The notes: generated by a model from the sequence alone, not told the origin. A stretch of DNA of 64,000 nucleotides from Haloechinothrix_A salitolerans (GCF_039544105.1 NZ_BAABLA010000118.1), one strand, 5' to 3'; shown: positions 16,915-28,979, numbered from the stretch's first letter. Program-made: numbers and translations.

Positions 16915-17135
16915 CCTCGTCGTCCGACAACGGCTGCCGTGCCAGCCCCTGTTGCCGCGCATACGCCCCGTCGAGCTTTACGGGGCTCAGAACGCGGCTC
17001 CGCACGCTCACCGGTGCCCCTACGGCACTCGGCCCGGGCGTCCACCGGGCCGCGGGTGATTGACCAGCGAATCCTCAACGGTCGGGCGGAAGAACTCAAG
17101 CGTTTCGTGTAGCCCGGGGCGCCCCCATGCCGTAG

Positions 17136-17154
17136 TGTTTCATATAGGTGGACA
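17136..17154 (+). promoter_or_regulatory. C1-regulon motif copy 2 (metF/serine-cycle operon)
   Basis: Reads TGTTTCAT-ATAG-GTGGACA, 40 nt before the chosen start of the metF-like gene. All fixed positions match the soxB copy (9054-9072), and the following G-T two bases later is also kept. The remaining intergenic DNA from 16915 shows no gene. Confidence 0.6.
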
Positions 17155-17193
17155 AAGTTTCTCCAAAGGGTACAGGTGAGAGGAGTCGACGGC

Positions 17194-18141
17194 GTGCCGA
17201 ACCGACCGAACCACCCGTTCTCGTCGGCGGGCGATGTCGCCGACGTGTCCGATGTGGTCAGAGCATTGACCATCGGGTTCAGCGTCGAGATGACTCCCCG
17301 CGACGTCCGCAGGAACCCCGGGCTCTGCGAGGAGAGCATGCCCGAGGGAACCCGCGTCTACACCACGTTCCTGCCGCGTTCGCCGTTCGATGACACCGTC
17401 AAGGCCGCGATGTCGCTGATCGACCAGGGCATGCGGCCGGTGCCGCACATCGCCGCGCGCGGCGTCGCCGACGAGGCGGAGCTCGACCGCATGGTGGGCG
17501 AACTCGCCGACGTCGGGGTGCGCGAGCTGCTGGTCATCGCCGGGTCCATCGGCACGCCGAAAGGCACCTTGACCGACACCATGCGGGTACTGCGCTCCGG
17601 TGTGCTCGAGCGGCGCGGCATCACTCGGGTCGGCGTCGCCGGTCATCCGGAGGGCAGTCCCGACATCGACGCCGACGCGCTCGACACCGCGCTGCGGGAG
17701 AAAAACGCCTTCGCGGCCGAGGCGGGCTGCGAGATGTACCTGCTGACGCAGTTCTGCTTCGCCGCGCACCCCATCGTCGCGTGGGAGCGTCGCATCAGGG
17801 CAGCGGGAAACTGGCTGCCGATCCACGTCGGGCTGCCCGGCCTGACCTCGCCGAAGACGTTGCTGAAGTTCGGCCTTTCCTGCGGGGTTGGGCCGTCGCT
17901 GAAGGTGCTGCGCAAGCAGACCGGCGGTGTGCTCTCGCTCGCGACGACGTCGGCCTATTACCCCGACCAGACGCTGCTCGGGCTCGCGTCCGCGGTGCGA
18001 AGCGACCAGGCGAGCCTGATCAGCGGTGTGCACTTCTTCCCGTTCGGCGCCACCGCGTCGACGGCCGACTGGGCCAAGCAGATCGCGGACGGCCAGTTCC
18101 AGATCGACGACCGGCAAGAACGGCTCGCCGTCACGGCATGA
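17194..18141 (+). CDS. Methylenetetrahydrofolate reductase family protein
   Basis: About 315 residues of the MTHFR (beta/alpha)8 family, which interconverts 5,10-methylene-THF and 5-methyl-THF with FAD. Features: GFSVEMTPRD (the family's F-x-E-xTP start), DQGMRPVPHIAARGV, VGVRELLVIAGS, GVAGHPEGSPDID and FAAEAGCEMYLLTQFCFAAHPI (substrate loop). GTG 17194 is preceded by GAGAGGAG with 7-8 nt spacing; GTG 17176 would add six residues. It is the first gene of the transcript leading into sgaA, 30 nt downstream. It could pass methyl-THF from methyltransferases into the methylene pool for the serine cycle, or make methyl-THF for methionine. The direction cannot be read from sequence. Confidence 0.85.
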   Translation: MPNRPNHPFSSAGDVADVSDVVRALTIGFSVEMTPRDVRRNPGLCEESMPEGTRVYTTFLPRSPFDDTVKAAMSLIDQGMRPVPHIAARGVADEAELDRMVGELADVGVRELLVIAGSIGTPKGTLTDTMRVLRSGVLERRGITRVGVAGHPEGSPDIDADALDTALREKNAFAAEAGCEMYLLTQFCFAAHPIVAWERRIRAAGNWLPIHVGLPGLTSPKTLLKFGLSCGVGPSLKVLRKQTGGVLSLATTSAYYPDQTLLGLASAVRSDQASLISGVHFFPFGATASTADWAKQIADGQFQIDDRQERLAVTA

Positions 18142-18171
18142 CAAGTCCACGACCAGATTGGCAGGCAGAGA

Positions 18172-19380
18172 ATGACCGTGCGCAACGGTGCGACGCACCT
18201 GTTCATCCCGGGTCCGACGAACGTCCCCGAGGCGGTTCGACGGGCGATGAACGTGCCCATGCAAGACCATCGGGCACCCGACTTCCCTGACCTCACGCTC
18301 CCGCTTTTCGAGGATCTCAAACGCGTTCTCGGACTTTCCAACGGCAGGGTGTTCCTCTATCCGGGGTCGGGCACCGCCGCGTGGGAGTCGGCGATCACCA
18401 ACACCCTCAACCGGGGCGACAAGGTGTTGATGTCGCGGTTCGGCCAGTTCTCCCACCTGTGGGTCGACATGGCCGAGCGGCTCGGGCTCGATGTCGTCTG
18501 CGTCGACGTCGAGTGGGGCAAGGGCGTACCGGTCGCCGACTACGAGTACTTGCTGACCAAGGAACCGGACATCAAAGCGGTGTTCGCCTGCCACAACGAG
18601 ACCGCGACCGGCGTCACCTCCGACATCGCCGCGGTCCGTAGGGCCATGGACAACGCGAACTCCGACGCGCTGCTCTACGTCGACGGCGTGTCGTCCATCG
18701 CCTCCATCGACTTCCAGCAGGAGGCATGGGGCGTGGACCTCGCCGTTACCGGGTCGCAGAAGGGGCTCATGCTCCCGGCCGGGCTGGCGGTGCTCGGCGT
18801 GAGCGACAAGGCGCTCGAAGCATCGAAAACCGCGACGATGCCGCGCTGCTATTTCGACTTCGTCGACATGATCAAGACGAACGACGTCGGCTACTTCCCC
18901 TACACGCCACCGGTTCCGTTGCTGCACGGGCTTCGCGCGTCGCTGGACCTGCTGTTCGCCGAGGGATTGCCGCGGGTGTTCGAACGGCACCACCGGCTCG
19001 CCGAGGGCGTACGGCGTGGTGTGCACGCGCTGGGACTGGAGCTGCGTGCCAGGGGATTGGAGTGGTATTCGGACACCGTCACGGCTATCGACGTCCCGGA
19101 GCACGTCGATGGCGTCGAGGTCTGCCGGATCGGCTACGACCGCTACCGGACGTCGTTCGGCGGCGGGCTGACCAAGGTGGCGGGGAAGGTGTTCCGCATC
19201 GGTCACCTCGGCGACCTGAACGAGGTGAGCTGCCTCGCCGCGTTGGCCGCCGCCGAGATGTCGCTGGCCGACGCCGGTGCCGACATCGAACTCGGCGCGG
19301 GCGTCGCCGCGGCGCAGGAGTACTACCGCAAGGTCAACGCGGGCATCGCGACCGCCACCAGCACCCCAGCCAGCCGGTGA
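18172..19380 (+). CDS. sgaA: Serine-glyoxylate aminotransferase
   Basis: A 402-residue class V PLP aminotransferase. The N-terminal LFIPGPTNVPEAVRRAMN, the HNETATGVTSDI substrate/PLP loop and the Schiff-base lysine Lys197 in TGSQKGLMLPAGL are those of SGA/AGT enzymes. It converts serine plus glyoxylate to hydroxypyruvate plus glycine, the first committed step of the serine cycle. The next genes (malyl-CoA lyase, malate thiokinase, hydroxypyruvate reductase, glycerate kinase) supply the rest of the cycle, which argues against a purely photorespiratory-type or alanine-glyoxylate role. It starts 30 nt after the MetF-like gene and its stop codon lies in a 14-bp hairpin. Confidence 0.95.
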   Translation: MTVRNGATHLFIPGPTNVPEAVRRAMNVPMQDHRAPDFPDLTLPLFEDLKRVLGLSNGRVFLYPGSGTAAWESAITNTLNRGDKVLMSRFGQFSHLWVDMAERLGLDVVCVDVEWGKGVPVADYEYLLTKEPDIKAVFACHNETATGVTSDIAAVRRAMDNANSDALLYVDGVSSIASIDFQQEAWGVDLAVTGSQKGLMLPAGLAVLGVSDKALEASKTATMPRCYFDFVDMIKTNDVGYFPYTPPVPLLHGLRASLDLLFAEGLPRVFERHHRLAEGVRRGVHALGLELRARGLEWYSDTVTAIDVPEHVDGVEVCRIGYDRYRTSFGGGLTKVAGKVFRIGHLGDLNEVSCLAALAAAEMSLADAGADIELGAGVAAAQEYYRKVNAGIATATSTPASR

Positions 19381-19408
19381 TGGGGCACTGCCCACCCCAT
19401 CACCGGCT
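19372..19408 (+). other. 14-bp hairpin over the sgaA stop codon
   Basis: Arms 19372-19385 and 19395-19408 are perfect complements around a 9-nt loop. It includes the sgaA TGA and ends 24 nt before mclA. It may be a partial terminator or a 3'-end stabiliser that sets different levels for sgaA and the downstream genes. Confidence 0.65.
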
Positions 19409-19432
19409 CTCCACTTCCGTTTGGAGTCACCC

Positions 19433-20386
19433 ATGAGTCACACCTTGTACCCGCCGAGGCAGCCGAGGCTGCAACGCAGCGAACTCGCCGTGCCGGGGTC
19501 GAACCCGAGCTTCATCGACAAGGCCGCGGACAGCGACGCCGACTTCATCTTCCTCGACATCGAGGACGCCGTCGCCCCGCCGGAGAAGGAGCAGGCGCGC
19601 AAGAACATCATCGAGGCACTGAACGACATCGACTGGGCGGGTAAGGGCAAGACCGTCTCGGTGCGGATCAACGGCCTCGACACCCACTACATGTATCGCG
19701 ACGTCGTCGACGTCGTTGAGCAGGCCGGTGCGCACCTGCACACCATCCTGGTGCCGAAGGTGGGCGTGCCCGCCGACCTGTACTGCGTCGAGGCCCTGAT
19801 CAACCAGATCGAGCAAGCCAAGGGCTTCGCTAACCGCATTGGCACCGAGGCGCTGATCGAGACGGCGCTGGGCATGGCCAACGTCGAGTCGATCGCGGCC
19901 AGCGGCGGCAGGTTAGAGGCACTGCACTTCGGCGTCGCGGACTACGCCGCGAGCAACCGCGCCCGCACCGTCAACATCGGCGGGCTGAACCCGAACTATC
20001 CCGGCGACCAGTGGCACTTCGCGCTGTCCCGGATGATCGTGGCGTGCCGGGCCTACGGGCTGCGCGCGATCGATGGGCCGTTCGGCGACTTCTCCGACCC
20101 GGACGGCTACCTGGACGGCGCCCGCCGCGCCGCCGCGCTCGGCGCAGAGGGCAAGTGGGCGATCCACCCGAGCCAGGTCGAGTTGGCCAACCAGGTGTTC
20201 ACCCCGCCAGAGGAAGAGGTGACCAAGGCCCGGCGCATCGTCGAGGAGCTGCGCAAGGCCGAGGCCGAGGGCAGGGGCGCGGCATCGGTCGACGGCAAGA
20301 TGATCGACGCCGCGTCCGAGCGCATGGCCCAGACCGTGATCATGGTCGACGACGCGATTCGCGCGGCGGCCTCGGCGCGAAAGTGA
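19433..20386 (+). CDS. mclA: Malyl-CoA lyase
   Basis: A 317-residue CitE-like lyase, splitting malyl-CoA into acetyl-CoA and glyoxylate. The start MSHTLYPPRQPRLQRSELAV, then PGSNPSFIDKAA, FIFLDIEDAVAPPEKEQARK (acidic metal site), VSVRINGLDTHYMYRDVVD, GTEALIETALGMANVE and DGPFGDFSDPDGY all follow the pattern I recall for Methylobacterium MclA. This similarity is from memory, not a computed alignment. TTGGAGTC precedes the ATG. It is 7 nt upstream of mtkA, so lyase and malate thiokinase are made together. The closeness to alphaproteobacterial serine-cycle enzymes suggests transfer. Confidence 0.94.
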   Translation: MSHTLYPPRQPRLQRSELAVPGSNPSFIDKAADSDADFIFLDIEDAVAPPEKEQARKNIIEALNDIDWAGKGKTVSVRINGLDTHYMYRDVVDVVEQAGAHLHTILVPKVGVPADLYCVEALINQIEQAKGFANRIGTEALIETALGMANVESIAASGGRLEALHFGVADYAASNRARTVNIGGLNPNYPGDQWHFALSRMIVACRAYGLRAIDGPFGDFSDPDGYLDGARRAAALGAEGKWAIHPSQVELANQVFTPPEEEVTKARRIVEELRKAEAEGRGAASVDGKMIDAASERMAQTVIMVDDAIRAAASARK

Positions 20387-20393
20387 GGCCGGT

Positions 20394-21584
20394 ATGGACA
20401 TCCACGAGTATCAAGCCAAGGAACTACTCGCTCGCTATGGCGTCCCGGTCCCGCGTGGTGGCCTGAGCTACAGTCCGGAACAGGCGTCGTATCGCGCCAC
20501 CGAGATCGGCGGGTCGTCCTGGGTGGTCAAGGCGCAGGTCCACAGTGGAGGCCGGGGGGAGGCAGGCGGTGTCAAGGTCTGCCACTCCGACCACGAGGTC
20601 GCCGACTACGCCAACGAGCTGTTCGGTAAGCGGCTGCGCACGAAGCAAGCACCCGCTGGCAAGTGCGTGTACCGCGTTTATGTCGAGGAAGCCACCGACA
20701 TCAAGCGCGAGCTGTACTTCGGCATCGTGCTGGACCGGGCGACCGAGCGGATCACCGTGGTCGCCTCCGCCGAGGGCGGCATGGAGATCGAGGAGCTCGC
20801 TGAGTCCAATCCGGACGCGTTGATCAAGGCCAGCATCGAGCCCGCCGTCGGCTTCTTGGAGTTCCAAGCGCGGGAACTGGCGTTCTCGCTCGGCCTCGCG
20901 CCGTCACAGATCGCCAAGGCCAGCCAGCTGTTCCGGGCAGCGTACCGGGCATTCCGCGACTTGGACGCGGCGATGCTGGAGATCAACCCCCTAGCCGTCA
21001 ACGCCGAGGGTGAGCTGGTCGCCCTCGACGCCAAGATGTCGTTCGACGACAACGCGCTGTTCCGCAGGCCGGCGATCTCCGAACTGCGCGACCGCAGCCA
21101 GGAGGACCCCAGGGAGAGCCACGCCGCCGACCGGGGACTCGCCTACGTCGGCCTCGACGGCGACATCGGCTGCATGATCAACGGCGCTGGCCTCGCGATG
21201 GCCACCCTGGACATGATCAAGCTCGCGGGCGGCGACCCGGCCAACTTCCTCGACATCGGCGGCGGCGCGTCGCCGGAACGGGTGTTCAAGGCGTTCCGCG
21301 CGGTGCTCGCCGACAGCAACGTCAAGGTCGTGCTGGTCAACATCTTCGCGGGCATCAACCGCTGCGACTGGGTGGCCAAGGGGATCGTCGAGGCGTTCTC
21401 GCAGATCGACGTCGAACTGCCGGTCGTGGTGCGGCTGGCAGGCACGCACGTCGAGGAAGGGCAGCGGATTCTCGCCGAGTCCGGACTGCCGATCGTCACC
21501 GCCGACACGCTGGCCGAAGCCGCCGAGAAGGCCGTCGCCGCGGCGCGGGTCGGCGAGCGCGCGACCGCGGCAGCCCGCGGCTGA
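20394..21584 (+). CDS. mtkA: Malate-CoA ligase (malate thiokinase) beta subunit
   Basis: A 396-residue ATP-grasp protein of the SucC type: MDIHEYQAKELLARYGVPVP, KAQVHSGGRGEAGGVK, AMLEINPLAVNAEGELVALDAKM (metal site), NGAGLAMATLDMIKLAGG and NIFAGINRCDWVAKGIVEA. SucC and MtkA share this fold. The assignment as MtkA rests on direct linkage to mclA and sgaA and on remembered likeness to Methylobacterium MtkA (for example DAKMSFDDNALFRR). With MtkB it makes malyl-CoA from malate, CoA and ATP. The next gene begins 19 nt downstream after AGGAGGGATAGAC. Confidence 0.93.
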   Translation: MDIHEYQAKELLARYGVPVPRGGLSYSPEQASYRATEIGGSSWVVKAQVHSGGRGEAGGVKVCHSDHEVADYANELFGKRLRTKQAPAGKCVYRVYVEEATDIKRELYFGIVLDRATERITVVASAEGGMEIEELAESNPDALIKASIEPAVGFLEFQARELAFSLGLAPSQIAKASQLFRAAYRAFRDLDAAMLEINPLAVNAEGELVALDAKMSFDDNALFRRPAISELRDRSQEDPRESHAADRGLAYVGLDGDIGCMINGAGLAMATLDMIKLAGGDPANFLDIGGGASPERVFKAFRAVLADSNVKVVLVNIFAGINRCDWVAKGIVEAFSQIDVELPVVVRLAGTHVEEGQRILAESGLPIVTADTLAEAAEKAVAAARVGERATAAARG

Positions 21585-21603
21585 GGTCCCAGGAGGGATA
21601 GAC

Positions 21604-22512
21604 ATGGCAATCCTGCTCACCGAAGAGACCCCGGTCATCGTGCAAGGCATCACCGGCCGCATCGGCCACTTCCACGCCGAGGAGATGATCGAGTACGGCA
21701 CCAACGTCGTCGGCGGTGTCACGCCAGGGAAGGGTGGCGAGACCATCCTGGACCGGCCCGTGTTCAACACGGTCAAGGACGCGGTCGCCGAGACCGGCGC
21801 CGAGGCGTCGATCGTGTTCGTGCCGCCGCCGTTCGCCGCCGACTCCATCATGGAGGCAGCAGACGCGGGGATCCGGCACTGCGTGTGCATCACCGACGGC
21901 ATCCCGACCCAGGACATGATGCTGGTCAAGCGCTACATGCGCCGGTACAAGGCGCCCGACAAGATGCGGCTGACCGGCCCGAACTGCGCGGGCACGATCA
22001 GCCCAGGCCGGGCGCTGCTCGGCATCATGCCCGGCCACATCTACCTGCCTGGCAGGATCGGCGTGGTCAGCCGCAGCGGCACCCTCGGTTACGAGGCCGC
22101 GTCGCAGCTCAAGGCGCTCGGCTACGGGGTGTCGACGTCCGTTGGCATTGGTGGGGACCCGGTGAACGGGTCGTCGTTCCGGGACATCCTCGAGCTGTTC
22201 GAGGCCGACGACGAGACCGACGCCGTGGTGATGATCGGCGAGATCGGCGGGCCGCAGGAGGCGGACGCCGCCGACTTCGTCGCCAAGCACATGACCAAGC
22301 CGGTCATCGCATACATCGCCGGGCTCGCGGCGCCCAAGGGGCGCAAGATGGGTCACGCTGGCGCGATCGTGTCGGCGGCAGGAGAATCCGCTCAGGAGAA
22401 GGTGGAGATCCTCACCGCGGCCGGTGTCACCGTCGCGCCCGACCCGTCGAGCCTCGGGAGCACGGTCGCTACCGTGCTCGACGAGCGCGGTCTCGTCCCC
22501 GAGCCCGCCTGA
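21604..22512 (+). CDS. mtkB: Malate-CoA ligase (malate thiokinase) alpha subunit
   Basis: A 302-residue SucD-like CoA-binding subunit: VIVQGITGRIGHFHAEEMIEYG, GGVTPGKGGETILDRPVFN, VCITDGIPTQDMMLVKR, GPNCAGTISPG and GRIGVVSRSGTLGYEAASQL. The phosphorylated histidine is His251 in GRKMGHAGAIVS. It pairs with MtkA to activate malate. Partner spacing (19 nt) and shared order with mclA distinguish it from the housekeeping succinyl-CoA synthetase, though succinate use cannot be ruled out from sequence. AGGAGGGA is the ribosome site. Confidence 0.93.
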   Translation: MAILLTEETPVIVQGITGRIGHFHAEEMIEYGTNVVGGVTPGKGGETILDRPVFNTVKDAVAETGAEASIVFVPPPFAADSIMEAADAGIRHCVCITDGIPTQDMMLVKRYMRRYKAPDKMRLTGPNCAGTISPGRALLGIMPGHIYLPGRIGVVSRSGTLGYEAASQLKALGYGVSTSVGIGGDPVNGSSFRDILELFEADDETDAVVMIGEIGGPQEADAADFVAKHMTKPVIAYIAGLAAPKGRKMGHAGAIVSAAGESAQEKVEILTAAGVTVAPDPSSLGSTVATVLDERGLVPEPA

Positions 22513-22532
22513 CACCGCGAAGGAGGCATGCC

Positions 22533-23501
22533 ATGCCGGAGCCCGTGATCGTCGTGACCAGGAAGTGGCCGGAGGCGGTCGAGGCGGAACTGCGCACGCG
22601 GTTCCCCTCGGTGCGGTTGAACGACGACGACGTCCCGCTCGGCAGGGACGGCCTGCGGCGCGCGCTGGCCGAAGCGGACGTCGTGCTGCCGACGGTGTCC
22701 GACCAACTGCCCGCCGAACTGTTCGAGGGCGAGGTGCGCACGCGGTTCCTTGGCAACTTCGGCGTCGGCTACAACCACATCGACGTCGACGCCGCCGCCA
22801 AGGCGGGCATCGTCGTGACCAACACGCCGGGAGTGCTCACCGACGCCACCGCGGACACCGCGATGACCCTGCTGCTCATGGCGGCGCGCCGCGCGGGTGA
22901 AGGCGAGCGCGAGCTGCGGGCCGGACGCTGGACCGGCTGGCGTCCGACCCACATGCTCGGCACCGGAGTCACCGGCAAGAAGCTCGGCATCATCGGTATG
23001 GGCCGCATCGGCGCCGCCGTGGCACGCCGCGCGCACTTCGGCTTCGGGATGTCCGTGGACTTCTACGACCCCAAGCCGAACGTCGCGCACCATGGCGTGC
23101 CAGGGGCGAGGCAGTTGTCCTCGGTCGACGATGTGCTGGAGACGTCGGACTTCGTCTCGCTGCACATGCCGGGTGGTGAGCGCAACCGGCACCTCATCGA
23201 CGCCGCTCGCCTCAAGCGGATGAAGCCCACCGCGTTCGTGATCAACACCGCGCGCGGCGACGTCCTCGACCAGGTGGCGCTGGCGGAGGCGTTGCGCGAC
23301 GGCACCATCGCGGGCGCGGGTCTCGACGTGTACGAGGGCGAGCCGGACGTGCCCGCCGAGCTGCTTGAGCTGGACAACGTCGTCCTGCTGCCGCACCTCG
23401 GCAGCGCGACGGCCGAGACCCGCACCGCGATGGGCATGCTGGTGCTCGACAACCTGCAGGCCTATGTGGAGGGTCGCGAGCCGCCGTGCCGGGTGGCGTG
23501 A
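22533..23501 (+). CDS. hprA: Hydroxypyruvate reductase (D-2-hydroxyacid dehydrogenase family)
   Basis: A 322-residue NAD(P)-dependent dehydrogenase. Rossmann motif LGIIGMGRIGAAVARRA near residue 150; catalytic Arg in INTARGDVLDQVALAEAL; the Glu in AGLDVYEGEPDVP; and the catalytic His in VVLLPHLGSATAETR. It reduces hydroxypyruvate (from SgaA) to D-glycerate; glyoxylate is a common side substrate. AAGGAGG lies 7 nt before the ATG at 22533. Its stop overlaps the GTG of gckA as GTGA, so the two consecutive serine-cycle steps are translationally coupled. Confidence 0.93.
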   Translation: MPEPVIVVTRKWPEAVEAELRTRFPSVRLNDDDVPLGRDGLRRALAEADVVLPTVSDQLPAELFEGEVRTRFLGNFGVGYNHIDVDAAAKAGIVVTNTPGVLTDATADTAMTLLLMAARRAGEGERELRAGRWTGWRPTHMLGTGVTGKKLGIIGMGRIGAAVARRAHFGFGMSVDFYDPKPNVAHHGVPGARQLSSVDDVLETSDFVSLHMPGGERNRHLIDAARLKRMKPTAFVINTARGDVLDQVALAEALRDGTIAGAGLDVYEGEPDVPAELLELDNVVLLPHLGSATAETRTAMGMLVLDNLQAYVEGREPPCRVA

Positions 23502-24766
23502 GCGACCCGCGCCAGTTCCTGCGCGGGCTGTTCGACACCGCCGTCGCCGCCGCCGATCCGCTCCTGCGGGTGCCGGAGTACCTGCCGCCTCCGCCTCGAG
23601 GCCGGGTACTCGTTGTCGGTGCGGGGAAGGCGTCGGCACGGATGGCACAGGCCGTGGAGCAGGCCGCACGGGACGGCTGGGCGGACGACGTCGAGGGGCT
23701 GGTTGTCACCCGCTACGGGCACGCGGTTCCCTGCGAGCGGATCGAGGTCGTCGAGGCCGCGCATCCGGTGCCGGATGACGCGGGACAGCGGGCGGCCCGC
23801 CGCATCCTTTCGCTCGTGTCGTCGGCAGGTCCGGACGATCTGGTGCTCGCGCTGATCTCGGGCGGCGGGTCGTCGCTGCTGGCGTTGCCAGCCGACGGCC
23901 TCACGCTGGCCGACAAGCAGGCGTTGAGCACCGCCCTGCTGCGTAGTGGGGCGTCGATCAGCGAGATGAACGTCGTCCGCAAGCACCTGTCCTCGGTCAA
24001 GGGCGGGCGGCTGGCCGAGGCGGCCTACCCCGCCCGCACTGTCGGGCTGCTGATGTCGGACGTCCCCGGCGACGATCCCGGCGTCATCGCGTCGGGACCG
24101 ACGGTCGGCGAGTCGACCACCCCTGGCGAGGCACTGGCCGTGCTGGACGGCAATGGCATCGACGTCCCTGGCCCGGTTCGTGGTCACCTGCTCGCCGCAT
24201 CGGGATGCCCGAGCCCGGACGACCCTCGGCTCGCTACCACGGAGAACCACGTCATCGCTGCTCCGTGGCAGTCGCTCCGTGCCGCCGCGGACGCGGCACG
24301 CGCAGCTGGGGTGACGCCGCTCGTGCTCGGCGACGCGATCGAGGGGGAGGCCCGCGAGGTCGGCACGGTGCTGGCAGGCATCGCGCGGCAGGTGTATCGG
24401 CACGGCGAGCCGGCGTCGGCGCCGTGTGTGTTGCTCTCTGGTGGAGAGACGACGGTGACCGTGCGCGGCGACGGGCGCGGCGGCCGGAACGTCGAGCTGC
24501 TCCTCGGGTTCGCGTTGGCGGTGGGGGAGTTGCCCGGCGTGCACGCGCTCTCGTGCGACACCGACGGCGTCGACGGTAGCGAGGAGATCGCCGGAGCGCT
24601 CGTCGCGCCCGACACCCTCGCGCGAGCGCGCGCACTCGGCCTCGACGCGGCCGCCGCGCTGGCGGCCAACGACGGGCACACGTTCTTCGAGAAGCTCGGC
24701 GACCAGGTCGTCACCGGCCCCACGCTGACCAACGTCAACGACTTCCGCGCGGTGCTGGTGGTGTGA
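23498..24766 (+). CDS. gckA: Glycerate 2-kinase (MOFRL family)
   Basis: About 422 residues of the DUF4147/MOFRL glycerate kinase family, which makes 2-phosphoglycerate from glycerate and ATP, the form needed for the serine cycle. Motifs: GRVLVVGAGKASARMAQAVE, LISGGGSSLLALPADGLTLADK, EMNVVRKHLSSVKGGRLAEAA, LLMSDVPGDDPGVIASGPTV, and in the C-terminal MOFRL domain LLSGGETTVTVRGDGRGGRNVE and SCDTDGVDGS. GTG 23498 gives the GTGA overlap with hprA; a GTG at 23486 would add four residues. It is the last gene of the operon and converges on ppc with 47 nt between them. Confidence 0.94.
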   Translation: MSDPRQFLRGLFDTAVAAADPLLRVPEYLPPPPRGRVLVVGAGKASARMAQAVEQAARDGWADDVEGLVVTRYGHAVPCERIEVVEAAHPVPDDAGQRAARRILSLVSSAGPDDLVLALISGGGSSLLALPADGLTLADKQALSTALLRSGASISEMNVVRKHLSSVKGGRLAEAAYPARTVGLLMSDVPGDDPGVIASGPTVGESTTPGEALAVLDGNGIDVPGPVRGHLLAASGCPSPDDPRLATTENHVIAAPWQSLRAAADAARAAGVTPLVLGDAIEGEAREVGTVLAGIARQVYRHGEPASAPCVLLSGGETTVTVRGDGRGGRNVELLLGFALAVGELPGVHALSCDTDGVDGSEEIAGALVAPDTLARARALGLDAAAALAANDGHTFFEKLGDQVVTGPTLTNVNDFRAVLVV

Positions 24767-24813
24767 CGCGTGGCCCGGCCTGCGGCGCTGATCAACTCGG
24801 GCGCGGCGCGGAG

Positions 24814-27687
<2,874 letters not shown>

Positions 27688-27692
27688 TGCCG

Positions 27693-28979
27693 TTACCTCC
27701 CGTGTGTCAGCGTCGGGTACAGCGGATGCTTCTTGGTGAGCGCCTCGACGCGGCCGAGTAGCGATCGCCGAGCGGTGGCGTCGAGGTCGTCTGTGGTCAG
27801 CGCCTCGGCGATGATGTCGGCGACCTCGCGGAAGTCCTCGTCGTCGAAGCCTCGGGTGGCCAGTGCGGGCGTGCCGATGCGCAGGCCGGACGTCACCATC
27901 GGCGGGCGCGGGTCGTTCGGAACCGCGTTGCGGTTGACGGTGATGCCCACCGAGTGGAGCCGGTCTTCCGCTTGCCTGCCGTCCAGCGCGGACTCGACGA
28001 GATCGACCAGCACAAGATGGACGTCGGTGCCGCCGGTGACGACGCGGACACCCGCGTTGGCACAATCGCCGCGCAGCAGCCGCTCGGCCAGGATGCGTGC
28101 GCCGGCGAGCGTGCGCCGTTGCCGGTCGTCGAACTCGGCGCTCGCCGCGATCTTGAACGCGGTGGCCTTGGCCGCGATGACGTGTTCAAGTGGTCCGCCC
28201 TGTTGACCAGGGAAGACCGCTGAGTTGATCTTCTTGGCGAGCTCGGAGCGGCACAGGATGAGCCCGCCGCGCGGACCACCGAGGGTCTTGTGCGTGGTCG
28301 AGGTGACGACGTCGGCGAAGGGGACCGGGTTCGGGTGCAGTCCGGCGGCTACGAGCCCCGCGAAGTGGGCCATGTCGACCATGAGCGTCGCGTCCACGTC
28401 GTCGGCGATCCCGCGGAACGCCGCGAAGTCGAGCTGACGCGGGTACGCCGACCAGCCCGCCAGGATCAGTTTCGGCCGGTGCTCCCGCGCGAGCCGTTCA
28501 ATCTCGTCGACGTCGACGTGTCCGGTGTGCGGGTCGACGTGGTACGGCACGACGTTGTAGAGCTTGCCGGAGAAATTGAGCCGCATGCCGTGCGTGAGGT
28601 GGCCGCCGTGCGCCAGGTCCAGCCCGAGGATCGTGTCGCCGGGATCAAGCAGCGCTGCCATCGCCGCGGCGTTCGCCTGTGCGCCGGAATGGGGTTGGAC
28701 GTTGGCGTGCTCGGCCCCGAAAAGGTCCTTGGCCCGGTCGATCGCGAGCTGTTCGACGACGTCGACGTGTTCACAGCCGCCGTAATAACGTTTGGCCGGA
28801 TAGCCTTCCGCGTACTTGTTCGTCAGCACGGATCCCTGCGCGGCGAGTACGGCCAGCGGTGCGAAATTCTCAGAGGCGATCATTTCCAAGGTCGACTGCT
28901 GGCGCCGCAGCTCGTCGTCGATGGCAGCGGCGATCTCGGGATCGATCGCATCGAGCCGGAACTCAGAAACCGAGGTCAC
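27693..28979 (-). CDS. glyA: Serine hydroxymethyltransferase
   Basis: A 428-residue SHMT joining methylene-THF and glycine to make serine. Motifs: LEMIASENFAPLAVLAAQGS, NKYAEGYPAKRYYGGCEHVD, VQPHSGAQANAAAMAAL, VDMAHFAGLVAAGLHPNP and the PLP lysine in VVTSTTHKTLGGPRGG. GTG 28979 follows AAGGAG with 8 nt spacing; an ATG at 29033 lacks a site. Its place beside ppc and the serine-cycle operon suggests this is a dedicated C1-assimilation copy in addition to a housekeeping one elsewhere. I looked for a glycine or THF riboswitch in 28980-29135 and saw no convincing fold. Confidence 0.96.
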   Translation of the reverse strand: MTSVSEFRLDAIDPEIAAAIDDELRRQQSTLEMIASENFAPLAVLAAQGSVLTNKYAEGYPAKRYYGGCEHVDVVEQLAIDRAKDLFGAEHANVQPHSGAQANAAAMAALLDPGDTILGLDLAHGGHLTHGMRLNFSGKLYNVVPYHVDPHTGHVDVDEIERLAREHRPKLILAGWSAYPRQLDFAAFRGIADDVDATLMVDMAHFAGLVAAGLHPNPVPFADVVTSTTHKTLGGPRGGLILCRSELAKKINSAVFPGQQGGPLEHVIAAKATAFKIAASAEFDDRQRRTLAGARILAERLLRGDCANAGVRVVTGGTDVHLVLVDLVESALDGRQAEDRLHSVGITVNRNAVPNDPRPPMVTSGLRIGTPALATRGFDDEDFREVADIIAEALTTDDLDATARRSLLGRVEALTKKHPLYPTLTHGR

